From positions 248,001-312,000 of the forward strand of contig NZ_JWLL01000001.1 of assembly GCF_000814025.1 (NCBI RefSeq): DNA of 64,000 nucleotides, given 5' to 3'. Position numbers and translations under genes: made by a program. Below the pieces are notes generated by a model, which worked only from the letters and a program-made list of their open reading frames with translations, was not told the DNA's origin and searched no databases. The DNA comes from Tateyamaria sp. ANG-S1. GTDB lineage: Bacteria; Pseudomonadota; Alphaproteobacteria; Rhodobacterales; Rhodobacteraceae. Below are positions 9,390-18,009 of this stretch, piece after piece; the first letter of the stretch is position 1; every line of letters begins with the position of its first letter.

Positions 9390-9446
9390 GTTAACACACG
9401 GTCGGCGTTAACTATTTTGCGTTAACCTTTGAGGGGTCGGATTAAC
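9390..9446. repeat. cluster of GTTAAC/ATTAAC hexamers
   Basis: GTTAAC occurs at 9390, 9407 and 9421 and ATTAAC at 9441, far denser than the GC-rich background. These are CtrA half-site-like words, but none here has the N7 spacing to a second TTAA. A 12-bp palindrome (CACCGATCGGTG, 9456-9467) follows before znuB ends. No gene is present between 9212 and 9484. Confidence 0.5.
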
Positions 9447-9484
9447 TTTTAGGACCACCGATCGGTGCAGGAGCGGGGTGTATA

Positions 9485-10282
9485 TCAGGCGCGTTCCTGA
9501 TCCCGCCACCGGGCGAGGTTCATCACGAGAAAGATTAGGGCCGCGACGCAGACGATGGAGGGACCGGCGGGGGTGTCGAAGATGTAGGCCCCGCGCAGGC
9601 CCGCGACGGTCGAGAGGATGCCGATGCCCGCCGCGATGGCGGCCATCGCCTCGGGTGTGCGGGCGGCGACCCTGGCTGCGGCGGCTGGAATGATCAGGAG
9701 GGCCGCGATCAGCAGGACGCCCACGACCTTGATCGCCACGGCCACGGTGATGGCGAGGCACAGGGTCAGGATTAGCCGTTCGCGTTTGGGATCGAAGCCG
9801 CTGGCGTGGGCCAGATCCTCATTCAAGGTAGAGGCGAGAAGGGCCGACCATCGCCATGTGATGAGGGCGATGACCAGCGCCGCGCCGCCCCAGATCACCA
9901 GCAGGTCGGTGCGTGAGACGGCCAGGATGTCGCCGAAGAGGTAGGCCATCAGGTCGATCCGGATGCCCGACAGGAAGGACACGGCCACCAGCCCGAAGGC
10001 GAGTGAGGAATGCGCCATGACCCCCAGAAGCGTGTCCATGGCGTAGCCGCGACCGGCAAGCTGTGTGACTGTCAGCGCCATGATCAGCGCGACGGCCAAT
10101 GTGCCGGGAAAGATCGACATTTCGAACGCCAGTGACAGGGCAACCCCCAGGATCGCGGCATGGGCCGTGGCATCGCCGAAATAGGCCATCCGCCGCCAGA
10201 CCACGAAACAGCCAAGGGGGGCCGCGGCGCCTGCCACCCCGATCCCTGCGAGGGTGGCGCGGGTCATGAAATCGTCGAGCAT
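9485..10282 (-). CDS. znuB: zinc ABC transporter permease ZnuB
   Basis: Inner-membrane permease of the high-affinity zinc importer; family ABC-3 (ZnuB/TroC). A 265-residue hydrophobic protein starting MLDDFMTRATLAGIG, with PLGCFVVWRRMAYFGDATAHAA as the typical N-terminal family motif and about eight helices. The ATG sits one base after the znuC stop, so it is cotranscribed and probably coupled. It works with ZnuC and the divergently encoded binding protein ZnuA. Confidence 0.95.
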   Translation of the reverse strand: MLDDFMTRATLAGIGVAGAAAPLGCFVVWRRMAYFGDATAHAAILGVALSLAFEMSIFPGTLAVALIMALTVTQLAGRGYAMDTLLGVMAHSSLAFGLVAVSFLSGIRIDLMAYLFGDILAVSRTDLLVIWGGAALVIALITWRWSALLASTLNEDLAHASGFDPKRERLILTLCLAITVAVAIKVVGVLLIAALLIIPAAAARVAARTPEAMAAIAAGIGILSTVAGLRGAYIFDTPAGPSIVCVAALIFLVMNLARWRDQERA

Positions 10283-10283
10283 T

Positions 10284-11015
10284 CTATTCGGCGGCCTCGT
10301 GGCTATGGTCATGGTGGTGATCGTGTTCGTGCCGGTAGAGCGCCAGCGCCCCGCCGGTTCCGGCCCCGAAAAGTGCGCGGTATTCCGGGGCAGAGGCCAC
10401 AACGGCGGGTGTGCCCTGGCAGCAGACGTGGCCGTTGAGGCAGATCACCCTGTCCGATGCGCTCATCACCACGTGCAGGTCGTGGCTGATCATCAGGATG
10501 GAGCAGCCGGTTTGTTCCCGCACCGCTTCGATCTGGCGGTAGAAGGCGGCGGAGCCGGGTTGGTCCAGCCCTTGTGTCGCTTCGTCCAGCAGCAGCACGT
10601 CCGGCGCGTTGATCAGCGCCCGTGCCAGCAGCACCCGCTGGAACTGCCCGCCGGACAGCCCCGTCATCTGCCGTTTGAGCAGGTCCGGGACCCCGGCGGC
10701 GTCGAGCGCCTGTTTGCACGTTTTTTCGGGCACCCGGTCGGTCAGCCGCAGGAACCGTTCCACCGTGATCGGCAGGGTCTGGTCGATATGCAGCCGTTGC
10801 GGGACGTAGCCGATTTTCAGGCCGGGTTTCGTCTCGACCTGGCCCGTGGTGGGCTGTGCGGCACCGATGATGGCCCGCAGGAGGCTTGTTTTGCCTGATC
10901 CGTTGGGCCCGACGATCGTGACGATTTCACCGGATGCCAATGTGAAGTCTACATTCCGCAATACGGTGTTGGCGCCGTAAGCGACGCTGAGGTTCGTGAC
11001 GGTGATCAGGGTCAT
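10284..11015 (-). CDS. znuC: zinc ABC transporter ATPase ZnuC
   Basis: ATP-binding subunit of the zinc importer. Walker A GPNGSGKTS, signature LSGGQFQRVLLARAL, Walker B VLLLDEATQGLD and the switch His (ISHDLH) are all visible in 243 residues. The C-terminus ends in a short His-rich tail (HEHDHHHDHSHE), consistent with zinc handling. The ATG overlaps the zur stop as ATGA. Order zur-znuC-znuB on one transcript, divergent from znuA. Confidence 0.96.
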   Translation of the reverse strand: MTLITVTNLSVAYGANTVLRNVDFTLASGEIVTIVGPNGSGKTSLLRAIIGAAQPTTGQVETKPGLKIGYVPQRLHIDQTLPITVERFLRLTDRVPEKTCKQALDAAGVPDLLKRQMTGLSGGQFQRVLLARALINAPDVLLLDEATQGLDQPGSAAFYRQIEAVREQTGCSILMISHDLHVVMSASDRVICLNGHVCCQGTPAVVASAPEYRALFGAGTGGALALYRHEHDHHHDHSHEAAE

Positions 11016-11545
11016 GCCGGTGCCTTGTCCACGCAGTCCGGGCAGATGCCCTCGGCCTCGACCACGGTGCGTTCGACTTTGAACCCTACGGCTTTGGCGG
11101 CGTCGTTGATCATCGACTTGGCGGGTATGGCGTGTGCTTCGGCCACGGCGTCGCAGAGGCGGCAGACCATGAAGGCGGGTGAGTGATGTTCGTCGGGGTG
11201 GCTGCAGGCGACAAAGGCGTTCAGCCGTTCGATTTTGTGCGCGAAGCCGTGTTCTGTCAGGAAGTCGAGCGCGCGGTAGGCCACGGGCGGTTGGGATCCG
11301 AAGCCTGCGTCCTTGAGCAGATCGAGCAGGGCGTAGGCGCCGAGCGCCCGGTGTTCCTGCAACAGCAATTCCAGCACCTTCTTGCGGACGGGTGTGAGCC
11401 GGAGCCCGTCGCGCGCGCACCGCGCCTCTGCCGCGGCCACGGCCGTGCTGACGCATTGGGTGTGGTCGTGCTTGGCGAACCCCAGTGGCTTTCCGGCATC
11501 CGCAGATTGGGACGGTTGATTGCTTGTCATGGAATTGGTGATCAT
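11012..11545 (-). CDS. zur: zinc uptake regulator Zur (Fur family)
   Basis: Zn(II)-dependent repressor. A 177-residue Fur-family protein: winged helix in the first half (LRLTPVRKKVLELLL, then PPVAYRALDFLTEHG), metal-site residues HPDEHHSP, and the structural zinc cysteines CRLC and CPDC. An alternative ATG lies 15 bases downstream (MTSNQPSQ). First gene of zur-znuC-znuB; a Zur-type box lies 10 bases 5' of its start, so it is likely autoregulated. Confidence 0.95.
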   Translation of the reverse strand: MITNSMTSNQPSQSADAGKPLGFAKHDHTQCVSTAVAAAEARCARDGLRLTPVRKKVLELLLQEHRALGAYALLDLLKDAGFGSQPPVAYRALDFLTEHGFAHKIERLNAFVACSHPDEHHSPAFMVCRLCDAVAEAHAIPAKSMINDAAKAVGFKVERTVVEAEGICPDCVDKAPA

Positions 11546-11555
11546 GTAAGGGCGG

Positions 11556-11570
11556 TGTAACGTTATAAAA
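11556..11570. promoter_or_regulatory. Zur-type operator between zur and znuA
   Basis: TGTAACGTTATAAAA, in the 41-base gap between the divergent zur and znuA genes, matches 12 of 15 positions of the inverted repeat found upstream of the COG0523 GTPase gene (12868-12882). The shared form is TGTAAYGTTATWAMA, AT-rich with an AAC/GTTAT core as in alphaproteobacterial Zur boxes. One bound repressor could cover both promoters. Confidence 0.7.
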
Positions 11571-11586
11571 TCACAGGGTCGTTCGA

Positions 11587-12777
11587 ATGTCCAGAAAGCT
11601 TCTTCCCGTGTCGGTCACTGCGGCGCTTCTTGCCGGGACAGCCATGGCGGATGTGCCGCGGGTTGCCGTCGATATTGCGCCGGTGCATGCGCTGGTGGCG
11701 CGTGTGATGGAGGGGGTCGGGACGCCTGATCTGATTGTTCCTTCGGGTGAGTCGCCCCATGGATTCAGCATGCGCCCGTCGTCGGCGCAAGCCCTGCAGG
11801 ATGCTGACGTTGTGTTCTGGGTCGGGCATGGCCTGACGCCGCAGCTGGAAGATGCCATCGAGACGCTGGCCGAGGATGCCGCTGTGACCGAGCTGTTGGA
11901 AGCCCCCGGCACCACGCGGCTGGAGTTCCGTGAGGACGCGCTCTTTGAAGCGCATGACCATGATCATGGGGATCACGATGACCATGGGCATGACGACCAT
12001 GATCAGGAGGCGCATGGCGAGAAAGACGAGCACGGGCACGATGACCACGACCACGCGCATGACGACCATGGCCATGATGACCACGCGCATGACGACAATG
12101 GCCATGATGACCACGCCCATGACGACCATGGACACGACGATCACGGTCATGAAGAGGTCAAGGCTGATGCGCATGATCACGACCATGATCATGACCACGG
12201 GCACGACCATGCAGAACATGATCACGGCCATGACGACCACGACGACCATGCCGGTCATGACCATGGTGCCTTTGACCCGCACGCCTGGCTGTCGCTTGAG
12301 AATGCCGATCAGTGGCTGAACCTGATTGCGGCTGAGCTGTCCGCTGCCGATCCGGACAACGCGGGCGCGTATTTCACCAATGCGGGCGATGCGCGGGCCG
12401 AGATTGCGGCACTGCGCGAAGAGGTGGCGGCCATCCTTGACCCGGTGCGCGGGGGCAACTTCATCGTGTTCCACGACGCCTACCAGTATTTCGAGGCCGA
12501 GTTCGATTTCCCGGCGGCCGGAGCCATTTCCATCGGTGACGCATCTGACCCGAGCCCGGCGCGCATTGCCGAGATTCAAGGGCGGATCCGCGACGAGGGC
12601 GTCGATTGCGTGCTGTCCGAGCCGCAGTTCAACCCCGGTCTGGTTGCGACCGTGCTGGAAGGGACAGAGGCGCAGACAAGCGTGATTGACCCGCTGGGTG
12701 CTGATCTTGAACCCGGTCCCGCGCTCTACCCGCAACTGATCCGGAACATGGCGAACGCACTGGCGGACTGCCTGTAG
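11587..12777 (+). CDS. znuA: zinc ABC transporter substrate-binding protein ZnuA with giant His/Asp loop
   Basis: Periplasmic zinc-binding protein (cluster A-I). 396 residues: signal peptide ending AGTAMA; N-lobe with VAVDIAPVHALVARVM and the zinc ligand His in SGESPHGF; then residues about 122-227, which are almost only His, Asp and Gly with occasional Glu/Lys; then the C-lobe with DPHAWLSLENA, FIVFHDAYQYFE and SEPQFNP. The roughly 106-residue loop is several times longer than the usual 20-40 residue ZnuA loop and is encoded partly by 30-bp tandem repeats. It probably captures zinc or measures its availability. Divergent from zur-znuCB with a shared Zur-type box. Confidence 0.95.
   Translation: MSRKLLPVSVTAALLAGTAMADVPRVAVDIAPVHALVARVMEGVGTPDLIVPSGESPHGFSMRPSSAQALQDADVVFWVGHGLTPQLEDAIETLAEDAAVTELLEAPGTTRLEFREDALFEAHDHDHGDHDDHGHDDHDQEAHGEKDEHGHDDHDHAHDDHGHDDHAHDDNGHDDHAHDDHGHDDHGHEEVKADAHDHDHDHDHGHDHAEHDHGHDDHDDHAGHDHGAFDPHAWLSLENADQWLNLIAAELSAADPDNAGAYFTNAGDARAEIAALREEVAAILDPVRGGNFIVFHDAYQYFEAEFDFPAAGAISIGDASDPSPARIAEIQGRIRDEGVDCVLSEPQFNPGLVATVLEGTEAQTSVIDPLGADLEPGPALYPQLIRNMANALADCL
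12061..12150 (+). repeat. three 30-bp tandem repeats inside znuA
   Basis: Three successive 30-base units (12061-12090, 12091-12120, 12121-12150), each starting GACGACCATG or GACGACAATG, encode DDHGHDDHAH-like decapeptides of the His/Asp loop. The first two differ at only a couple of positions; the third is more diverged. They are a likely site of length variation between strains. Confidence 0.8.
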
Positions 12778-12796
12778 GTCGAACGGCTTTCACCTC

Positions 12797-12823
12797 GGTC
12801 GCCGTGGCTGGTCCATGGCGACC
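12797..12823 (+). terminator. hairpin downstream of znuA
   Basis: An 11-bp stem with one G-T pair (GGTCGCCGTGG / CCATGGCGACC) and a 5-base loop begins 20 bases after the znuA stop. There is no clear U-run, so it may be a weak or factor-assisted terminator. Confidence 0.45.
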
Positions 12824-12867
12824 GACATCCAAGACTGCGGTGAGGATTTTTTGGTTTACTCTCGATT

Positions 12868-12882
12868 TGTAATGTTATTACA
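12868..12882. promoter_or_regulatory. Zur-type operator upstream of the COG0523 GTPase
   Basis: TGTAATGTTATTACA has perfect 6-base arms (TGTAAT / ATTACA) around GTT and lies 140 bases 5' of the GTPase start. It shares 12 of 15 positions with the motif between zur and znuA. COG0523 proteins are known members of zinc-starvation regulons, which supports a Zur operator. The long leader between box and start contains no other gene. Confidence 0.7.
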
Positions 12883-13022
12883 TTTTGCAGATGAGACCGC
12901 ACCTTCCCATTCGATGCGACCTGTCAATCGGAGCATCAATCCCGGGGCCGCAGCCCCAATGGCACTGAACTGGCTGTCGCGATGCGCGGACAGCGCAAGG
13001 CACCACAAGGAGAACATTCGGC

Positions 13023-14237
13023 ATGACTGACACCCGACTTCCCGTAACCGTCCTGTCCGGCTTTCTTGGCGCGGGTAAGACCACGCTGCTGAACCGGGTC
13101 CTGAACAACCGTGAGGGGCGCCGTGTCGCCGTGATCGTCAACGACATGTCCGAGGTGAATATCGACGCGGACCTCGTGCGCGCTGACACCGAGTTGTCGC
13201 GGACGAATGAAACACTGGTCGAGATGTCGAATGGCTGCATCTGCTGCACGCTGCGCGATGACCTGCTGGACGAGGTGCGCCGCCTGGCCGGTGAGGGGCG
13301 GTTTGACTATCTGCTGATCGAATCGACCGGGATTTCGGAGCCGCTGCCGGTGGCGGCGACCTTTGATTTCCGGGACGAGGACGGGGACAGCCTGTCGGAT
13401 GTGTCGCGTCTGGACACGATGGTAACAGTCGTCGATGCCGTGAACCTGCTGGCCGACTATTCCAGCCATGACTTCCTGAAAGACCGCGGTGAGACGTTGG
13501 GCGAAGAGGACGACCGGACCCTCGTCAACCTGCTGGTCGAGCAGATCGAGTTTGCCGATGTGGTCATTCTGAACAAGGTGGGCGATGCGGGGCCGCAGCG
13601 CACCGATGCCGCCCGCAAGATCATTCGCAGCCTGAATGCCGATGCGAAGATCATCGAGACGGATCATTCGGATGTCGCGGCCAAGGAGATTCTGGACACC
13701 GGCCTGTTTGATTTTGAAAAGGCGCATGAGCATCCGATGTGGGCCAAGGAGCTTTATGGCTTTGCCGATCACGTGCCGGAGACCGAGGAATACGGCGTTG
13801 CCAGCTTTGTCTATCGGGCGCGGCAGCCGTTTGAGCCGGAAAAGATCATGGCGGCGTTGAACGGCGATCTGCCCGGTGTGATACGGGCGAAGGGGCATTT
13901 CTGGCTGGCCACGCGCCCCAATTGGGTGGCCGAGTTTTCGCTGGCGGGTGCCTTGTCGTCGGTCAAGCCGCTGGGCACGTGGTGGGCATCGGTGCCCAAG
14001 GACCGGTGGCCGGATCACGAGAGCGCCCGCGCCTATATGGAGGCCCACTGGTCCGAGCCGTGGGGCGACCGGCGGCAGGAGATCGTGTTCATCGGCACGG
14101 GCATCGACTGGCCCGCGTTGAAGGCGAAGCTGGATGCCTGTCTGGTGCCCGAGCATGTGGCTGCGGGACCGGATGTGCTGCCCCTTGATCTGCCCGACCC
14201 GTTCCCCGGTTGGCGTCGTGCCGAGGAGGCCGCGTGA
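13023..14237 (+). CDS. COG0523 (CobW/ZigA-type) metal-chaperone GTPase
   Basis: G3E-family GTPase, here most likely a zinc-allocation chaperone used under zinc limitation. 404 residues: Walker [10 protein letters not shown], the metal-binding CxCC motif in [11 protein letters not shown], Walker B-like [11 protein letters not shown], the NKVGD nucleotide motif, and a CobW C-terminal domain ([14 protein letters not shown]). An RBS (AAGGAGAA) lies about 10 bases from the ATG. It is followed with a GTGA overlap by the DUF1826 gene and then a small basic protein, so the three form an operon. The Zur-type box upstream argues for zinc rather than cobalt (true CobW) function. Confidence 0.92.
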   Translation: MTDTRLPVTVLSGFLGAGKTTLLNRVLNNREGRRVAVIVNDMSEVNIDADLVRADTELSRTNETLVEMSNGCICCTLRDDLLDEVRRLAGEGRFDYLLIESTGISEPLPVAATFDFRDEDGDSLSDVSRLDTMVTVVDAVNLLADYSSHDFLKDRGETLGEEDDRTLVNLLVEQIEFADVVILNKVGDAGPQRTDAARKIIRSLNADAKIIETDHSDVAAKEILDTGLFDFEKAHEHPMWAKELYGFADHVPETEEYGVASFVYRARQPFEPEKIMAALNGDLPGVIRAKGHFWLATRPNWVAEFSLAGALSSVKPLGTWWASVPKDRWPDHESARAYMEAHWSEPWGDRRQEIVFIGTGIDWPALKAKLDACLVPEHVAAGPDVLPLDLPDPFPGWRRAEEAA

Positions 14238-14881
14238 TCACCGTGCAGACGGAGGTACAGGACGCGGCCATTGGCGTGGGCATCGCGGACCGGGCGGAGG
14301 ACCTGTCGGTGCTCCGCAAGCCGGGCTGTGCGGCGGCGATCTGGCGGCGGCCGCTGCCGGTCGGGTTTCAAGAGTGGGTCGACGCGCTTGACCCTGACGC
14401 GCTGCCATCGGCGCGGCTGGTCCTGCAACCTGATGCGGTGGCACCGACGGTGGCCCACCTGTGTGATCTGGCCGGTCTGCCGGCATCCGAGCATCGCGAT
14501 TGGTTGATCGAAGATGTCGCTGGATTGGCGGCGCGGTTCGCCGAGACCATGAAGACGCCCTATCTGCGCTTGCGTCTGGATGTGATCACGACGAATGCCT
14601 GCCGCCGCTTTCATGTGGACGCCATCACCGCCCGCCTGATCTGTACCTATCGCGGGACGGGCACGCAGTACGGCATATCCACCGATGGGGACGCGCCCAA
14701 ACGGGTGTTCACCGTGGCCACCGGGTCGCCGATGATCATGCGCGGTACGGTGTGGCCCGAGACGCCGAAGACCGGGTTGCTGCACCGGTCCCCGCCCATC
14801 GAGGGGACGGGTGAGACGCGGCTGGTTCTGGTTCTTGATCCGGTGGCGGATGCCCATGACGCGCAGGACGGGCACGGATGA
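14234..14881 (+). CDS. DUF1826 domain protein, zinc-island partner
   Basis: 215 residues from a GTG that overlaps the GTPase stop (GTGA). It resembles the DUF1826 family, repeatedly found next to COG0523 GTPases in proteobacteria. Conserved-looking segments include [44 protein letters not shown] and the His/Arg-containing [16 protein letters not shown]. No signal or membrane helix. The function is not established; context implies a role in adaptation to zinc shortage. Confidence 0.82.
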   Translation: MITVQTEVQDAAIGVGIADRAEDLSVLRKPGCAAAIWRRPLPVGFQEWVDALDPDALPSARLVLQPDAVAPTVAHLCDLAGLPASEHRDWLIEDVAGLAARFAETMKTPYLRLRLDVITTNACRRFHVDAITARLICTYRGTGTQYGISTDGDAPKRVFTVATGSPMIMRGTVWPETPKTGLLHRSPPIEGTGETRLVLVLDPVADAHDAQDGHG

Positions 14882-15135
14882 CCCGGAACCTTGGCCAGAC
14901 ACGGCTGCGCAAGCGGCGGCGGGCACAGGACCCCATGCGGGACTATGACCGGCTGCCGCCGATGTTGCGCGCGTGGCTTGCCAATGCCGCACTGCCGTGG
15001 CGTCCGCAATCGGTGCAGACCGTCTATGCCCGCGCGCTGTCGCGCACGGGCGATCCGGAGGCGGCCTTGCAGGAGCTTGATCGCTTGCAGGCGCGGCAGC
15101 TTGCGCGGGACGGCGTGCAGGTGGTGTTGCCGTAG
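14878..15135 (+). CDS. small basic protein at the end of the zinc operon
   Basis: 85 residues, strongly basic at the N-terminus (RLRKRRRAQ), then MRDYDRLPPMLRAWLANAALPWRPQSV and a helical C-terminus. The ATG overlaps the DUF1826 stop (ATGA). I believe it belongs to a small uncharacterised Rhodobacterales family (possibly DUF6525), but I cannot verify the number. With no cysteines or histidines in motif form, it is not obviously metal binding. Confidence 0.75.
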   Translation: MTRNLGQTRLRKRRRAQDPMRDYDRLPPMLRAWLANAALPWRPQSVQTVYARALSRTGDPEAALQELDRLQARQLARDGVQVVLP

Positions 15136-15151
15136 CGCGGTTCCGCGCCTG

Positions 15152-15613
15152 TTATTCGTCGACCGGCGGGAACCATGTCAGGGATGAGTGGTGCAGCGAG
15201 ATCAGCACCCGCCCGTCGAGCTTGTGGTACGCAAAGGTGTAGTCGGCCCGCGTGGCGTTGCCGCTGCCATCGACAAAGGTGTAGTGTCCCATGTCCTTGT
15301 AGCCGAGGCCACCGGCCTTGAGGATCGGGCCGACGGCGCTTTGGAACTCGACCGTTTTCCAGCCGCGTTTCAGAAAGCCGCTGTCTTGGGGATAGTCGGC
15401 GTCGCCGCCCACGAAGTAGGCCCGCGCCCCTTTTTCATCCAGTCGGATCACGTCGGCCAGCGTTGGCTTGAAGAGCACCGGTTCGTCCGGGTCGCCGAAA
15501 TCGTAGAGCGCTAGCAGCCCCTCCACGTCCTGTTCGGTGACAGATTTGGCCCAGGCGCGCTGTGCGGCGACGACTTCGGCTTTGGTCATGGGTTCGAAAT
15601 TGCGATCGGACAT
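15152..15613 (-). CDS. NTF2-like (SnoaL/DUF4440-type) protein
   Basis: 153 residues, start MSDRNFEPMTKAEVV. The pattern VAAQRAWAKSVTEQDVEGLLALYDF near the N-terminus and DYTFAYHKLDGRVLISLHHSS at the C-terminus is typical of the cone-shaped NTF2/CaMKII-association fold that binds small ligands or acts as an isomerase. No catalytic assignment is possible. It converges on the zinc operon with a 16-base gap and is transcribed away from the amidase gene. Confidence 0.8.
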   Translation of the reverse strand: MSDRNFEPMTKAEVVAAQRAWAKSVTEQDVEGLLALYDFGDPDEPVLFKPTLADVIRLDEKGARAYFVGGDADYPQDSGFLKRGWKTVEFQSAVGPILKAGGLGYKDMGHYTFVDGSGNATRADYTFAYHKLDGRVLISLHHSSLTWFPPVDE

Positions 15614-15792
15614 GGGTCTTCTTTGGCTTTCCGTGTTGAGTGGCGCTTGTGCATGGCACGGCAGGTCGAAGCGCTGCAACCCTGTTAACGCTAGAGGGGC
15701 GCGGAACAGGGCCAATTGGCACATGGCGAGGCTGCATTGGTCCGGTGCCCCTGCTATGCTTAGGGAATGGCCCATGGATAAGGAAAAGCGTG

Positions 15793-17217
15793 ATGGCGGA
15801 TGCGGCACCTCTTTGGCAGTGGAGTGCTTCGGATATTGCGGGGGCGGCGCGGGACGGGACCGTGACGGCGTCCGAGGTCACGGAGGCGGCCCTTGCGCGG
15901 ATGGAAGCGGTCAATCCCGGCCTGAATGCGGTGGTCGAGAGCCTCGCCGACGCGGCGCGGGCACAGGCGGCGGCGCTGGATGCCAGCGATGCACCCAAGG
16001 GCCCGCTGCATGGTGTGCCCGTCACCATCAAGATCAACGTGGATCAGGAGGGGCATGCGACGTCGAACGGGGTTGTGGCGTTCAAGGACATCATCGCGCC
16101 GGGGGATGCGCCCTTGGTCCGCAATCTGAAGGCGGCGGGGGCGGTGGTGATCGGGCGTACCAATACGCCGGAGTTTTCGTTTCGCGCTGACACCGACAAT
16201 CCGCTTTTTGGCCGGACCTACAACCCGTGGGGGCGGCACCTGTCGGCGGGCGGATCGTCGGGCGGGGCTGGCGCTGCTGTGATGGCGGGGATCGGGGCGC
16301 TGGCCCATGGCAATGACATCGGCGGCTCGTTGCGCTTTCCGGCGTCGGCCAATGGCGCGGTTACGGTCAAGCCGGGGCTGGGTCGGGTGCCTGCGTGGAA
16401 CCCCAGCCAGACGGCGGAACGGGGGCTGTTGGCGCAGTCGATGTCGGTGCAGGGCCTGATCACCCGCAACGCGCGCGACCTGCATCTGTCGATGCCTGCG
16501 CTGATCGCGCCGGATGCGCATGATCCGTTTCATGTGCCGTTGCCGTGGCGCGGCCCGCCGTTTGATGGCCCGGTTCGGGTGGCCGTCACGCGGGACGATT
16601 TCGGGTTTGGCCTGCATCCGGATGTTGCCACAGCGCTCGATAAGGCCGCAGGTGCCTTGTCCGATGCGGGATATGCGGTGGAAGAGGTTGAGCCGCCGCT
16701 TGCCCGGGAAACGGGGGAGGTTGCCTATCGCACGCTGATGGGCGAGGTGCATGCGCTGCTTTGGGATGACATTCGGACTTATGGGTCCGAGGGGTTGAAC
16801 GCCATCTTTGACGAGTATTTCCGGCAGTTTCCGCCCTATGAGGGCAAAGAGTTGCTGCAGATGCTGGCCAAGCGCACCCATTACACGCGGCTGTGGTCGC
16901 TGTTTCTGGAAGATTATCCGCTGGTGCTGACGCCGTTCATGCTGAAGCCGTTCTTTACCGCCAACCGTGATGCCGAAGGGGCGGAGGGGGTCCGCGACGC
17001 GCTGGGCTGTGCGCATTGGTCGTTCATCATGAACTTCACCGGCCTGCCTGCGGGCAACCTGTCGACACATGTGGCCGAGCTGACGACGGGGCCGCAGCCC
17101 ATTGGCGTGCAGATTGCCGGGCGGCGGTGGCGCGAGGATCTGATCGTGGACGCGATGCAGGCCATCGAGGCGCGTATTCCGCCGGTCTGTGACAGGTTGT
17201 GGGGGATGATGGGGTGA
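15793..17217 (+). CDS. amidase (amidase-signature family)
   Basis: Hydrolyses a carboxamide through a Ser-cisSer-Lys triad. 474 residues starting MADAAPLWQWSA (AAGGAA eight bases upstream). The triad is visible: the Lys in GVPVTIKINVDQ, the cis-Ser in SAGGSSGGAGAAVMAG, and the nucleophile Ser in GNDIGGSLRFPA. The C-terminal segment NFTGLPAGNL is usual for the family. Substrate unknown; this is a free-standing family member rather than GatA, since no gatB or gatC is near. It is followed by a strong terminator. Confidence 0.93.
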   Translation: MADAAPLWQWSASDIAGAARDGTVTASEVTEAALARMEAVNPGLNAVVESLADAARAQAAALDASDAPKGPLHGVPVTIKINVDQEGHATSNGVVAFKDIIAPGDAPLVRNLKAAGAVVIGRTNTPEFSFRADTDNPLFGRTYNPWGRHLSAGGSSGGAGAAVMAGIGALAHGNDIGGSLRFPASANGAVTVKPGLGRVPAWNPSQTAERGLLAQSMSVQGLITRNARDLHLSMPALIAPDAHDPFHVPLPWRGPPFDGPVRVAVTRDDFGFGLHPDVATALDKAAGALSDAGYAVEEVEPPLARETGEVAYRTLMGEVHALLWDDIRTYGSEGLNAIFDEYFRQFPPYEGKELLQMLAKRTHYTRLWSLFLEDYPLVLTPFMLKPFFTANRDAEGAEGVRDALGCAHWSFIMNFTGLPAGNLSTHVAELTTGPQPIGVQIAGRRWREDLIVDAMQAIEARIPPVCDRLWGMMG

Positions 17218-17237
17218 GGCAGGCTGCCCGACAACAA

Positions 17238-17265
17238 AAAGCGCCGCGGCGGACCGCGGCGCTTT
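17238..17265. terminator. bidirectional terminator after the amidase
   Basis: A 12-bp stem (AAAGCGCCGCGG / CCGCGGCGCTTT) with a 4-base loop, followed by CGCTTTT on plus and preceded by AACAAAAA (U-rich when read on minus). It separates the convergent amidase and the 155-residue orphan gene. Confidence 0.85.
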
Positions 17266-17270
17266 CGCTT

Positions 17271-17738
17271 TTAGAAGAAGTCGAATTCAGGGCCTATCGG
17301 CTGCGGAATGCGTCCTTCGAGATCGGAGAACGTGGAATCGTCCGGTATCATTTGAAACGTGAACGCGCTGTTCGGTCCGTAGCTATAGACGTCCGTTATC
17401 CCGGTATACGGGTCATAGACCGAATAGCTCGCCGAGTCTGTGTCAGCATCGTAGCTAATCTCGGCATCCTTTGGTGGGTCTTGGATTATGAATTCGTCCC
17501 AAGGATCATGCGGCGTACCCGCCGCATCGTCCAATGCCGCTGAAATGAAATCTCCTGTTGTATAGCCCGGCAATTGCAGCGTTTGGCCAATGCCAAAACC
17601 AACGCTTGAGAAGAAGTTGGACCCACCGGATCCGGTAAAACCTGCTGGGCCAGCTGAGAAGAGAGACAGGAAACCACCTCCGCCTCCGCCCCCGCTGACC
17701 AATGACACTTCTGACTGAATGACAGCACCAATCGGCAT
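17271..17738 (-). CDS. orphan Gly-rich, acidic protein
   Basis: 155 residues starting MPIGAVIQSEVS, chosen for its GGAGG seven bases upstream. The N-terminal third has a run of seven glycines and many Ser/Phe. The C-terminal half is very acidic and Tyr/Asp-rich (KDAEISYDADTDSASYSVYD) and ends in PEFDFF. No signal peptide and no transmembrane helix. The acidic-aromatic C-terminus is vaguely like type I secretion tails, but no transporter is adjacent. I do not recognise a family. It is monocistronic, with a strong RBS and a terminator right after the stop, so it is likely a real and well-translated gene. Confidence 0.65.
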   Translation of the reverse strand: MPIGAVIQSEVSLVSGGGGGGGFLSLFSAGPAGFTGSGGSNFFSSVGFGIGQTLQLPGYTTGDFISAALDDAAGTPHDPWDEFIIQDPPKDAEISYDADTDSASYSVYDPYTGITDVYSYGPNSAFTFQMIPDDSTFSDLEGRIPQPIGPEFDFF

Positions 17739-18009
17739 AGAAGAAACCTCCATGTAAAATCTTGGGAATTTGCCTGCGACAGGAATTGTCGCCGACGGTA
17801 ATGCCTGTGAGCGTCATTAGGCTCTGCTATGAATGCAACTGACCGTTTTGTGTGGTGCCCGCGCAGGCAAAAACCTGCTGCGCGGGGCGGAGACTTGCCG
17901 ATCTTCCGCTTTCGGAATGGGCAAGAATAGGAGTGGCGGACAGGCGTTACCGGTATGTGCGGATACACCGGTGGCTGTTTTGTTGAGCGTGAGGTTGTGA
18001 CCTGCGCGC

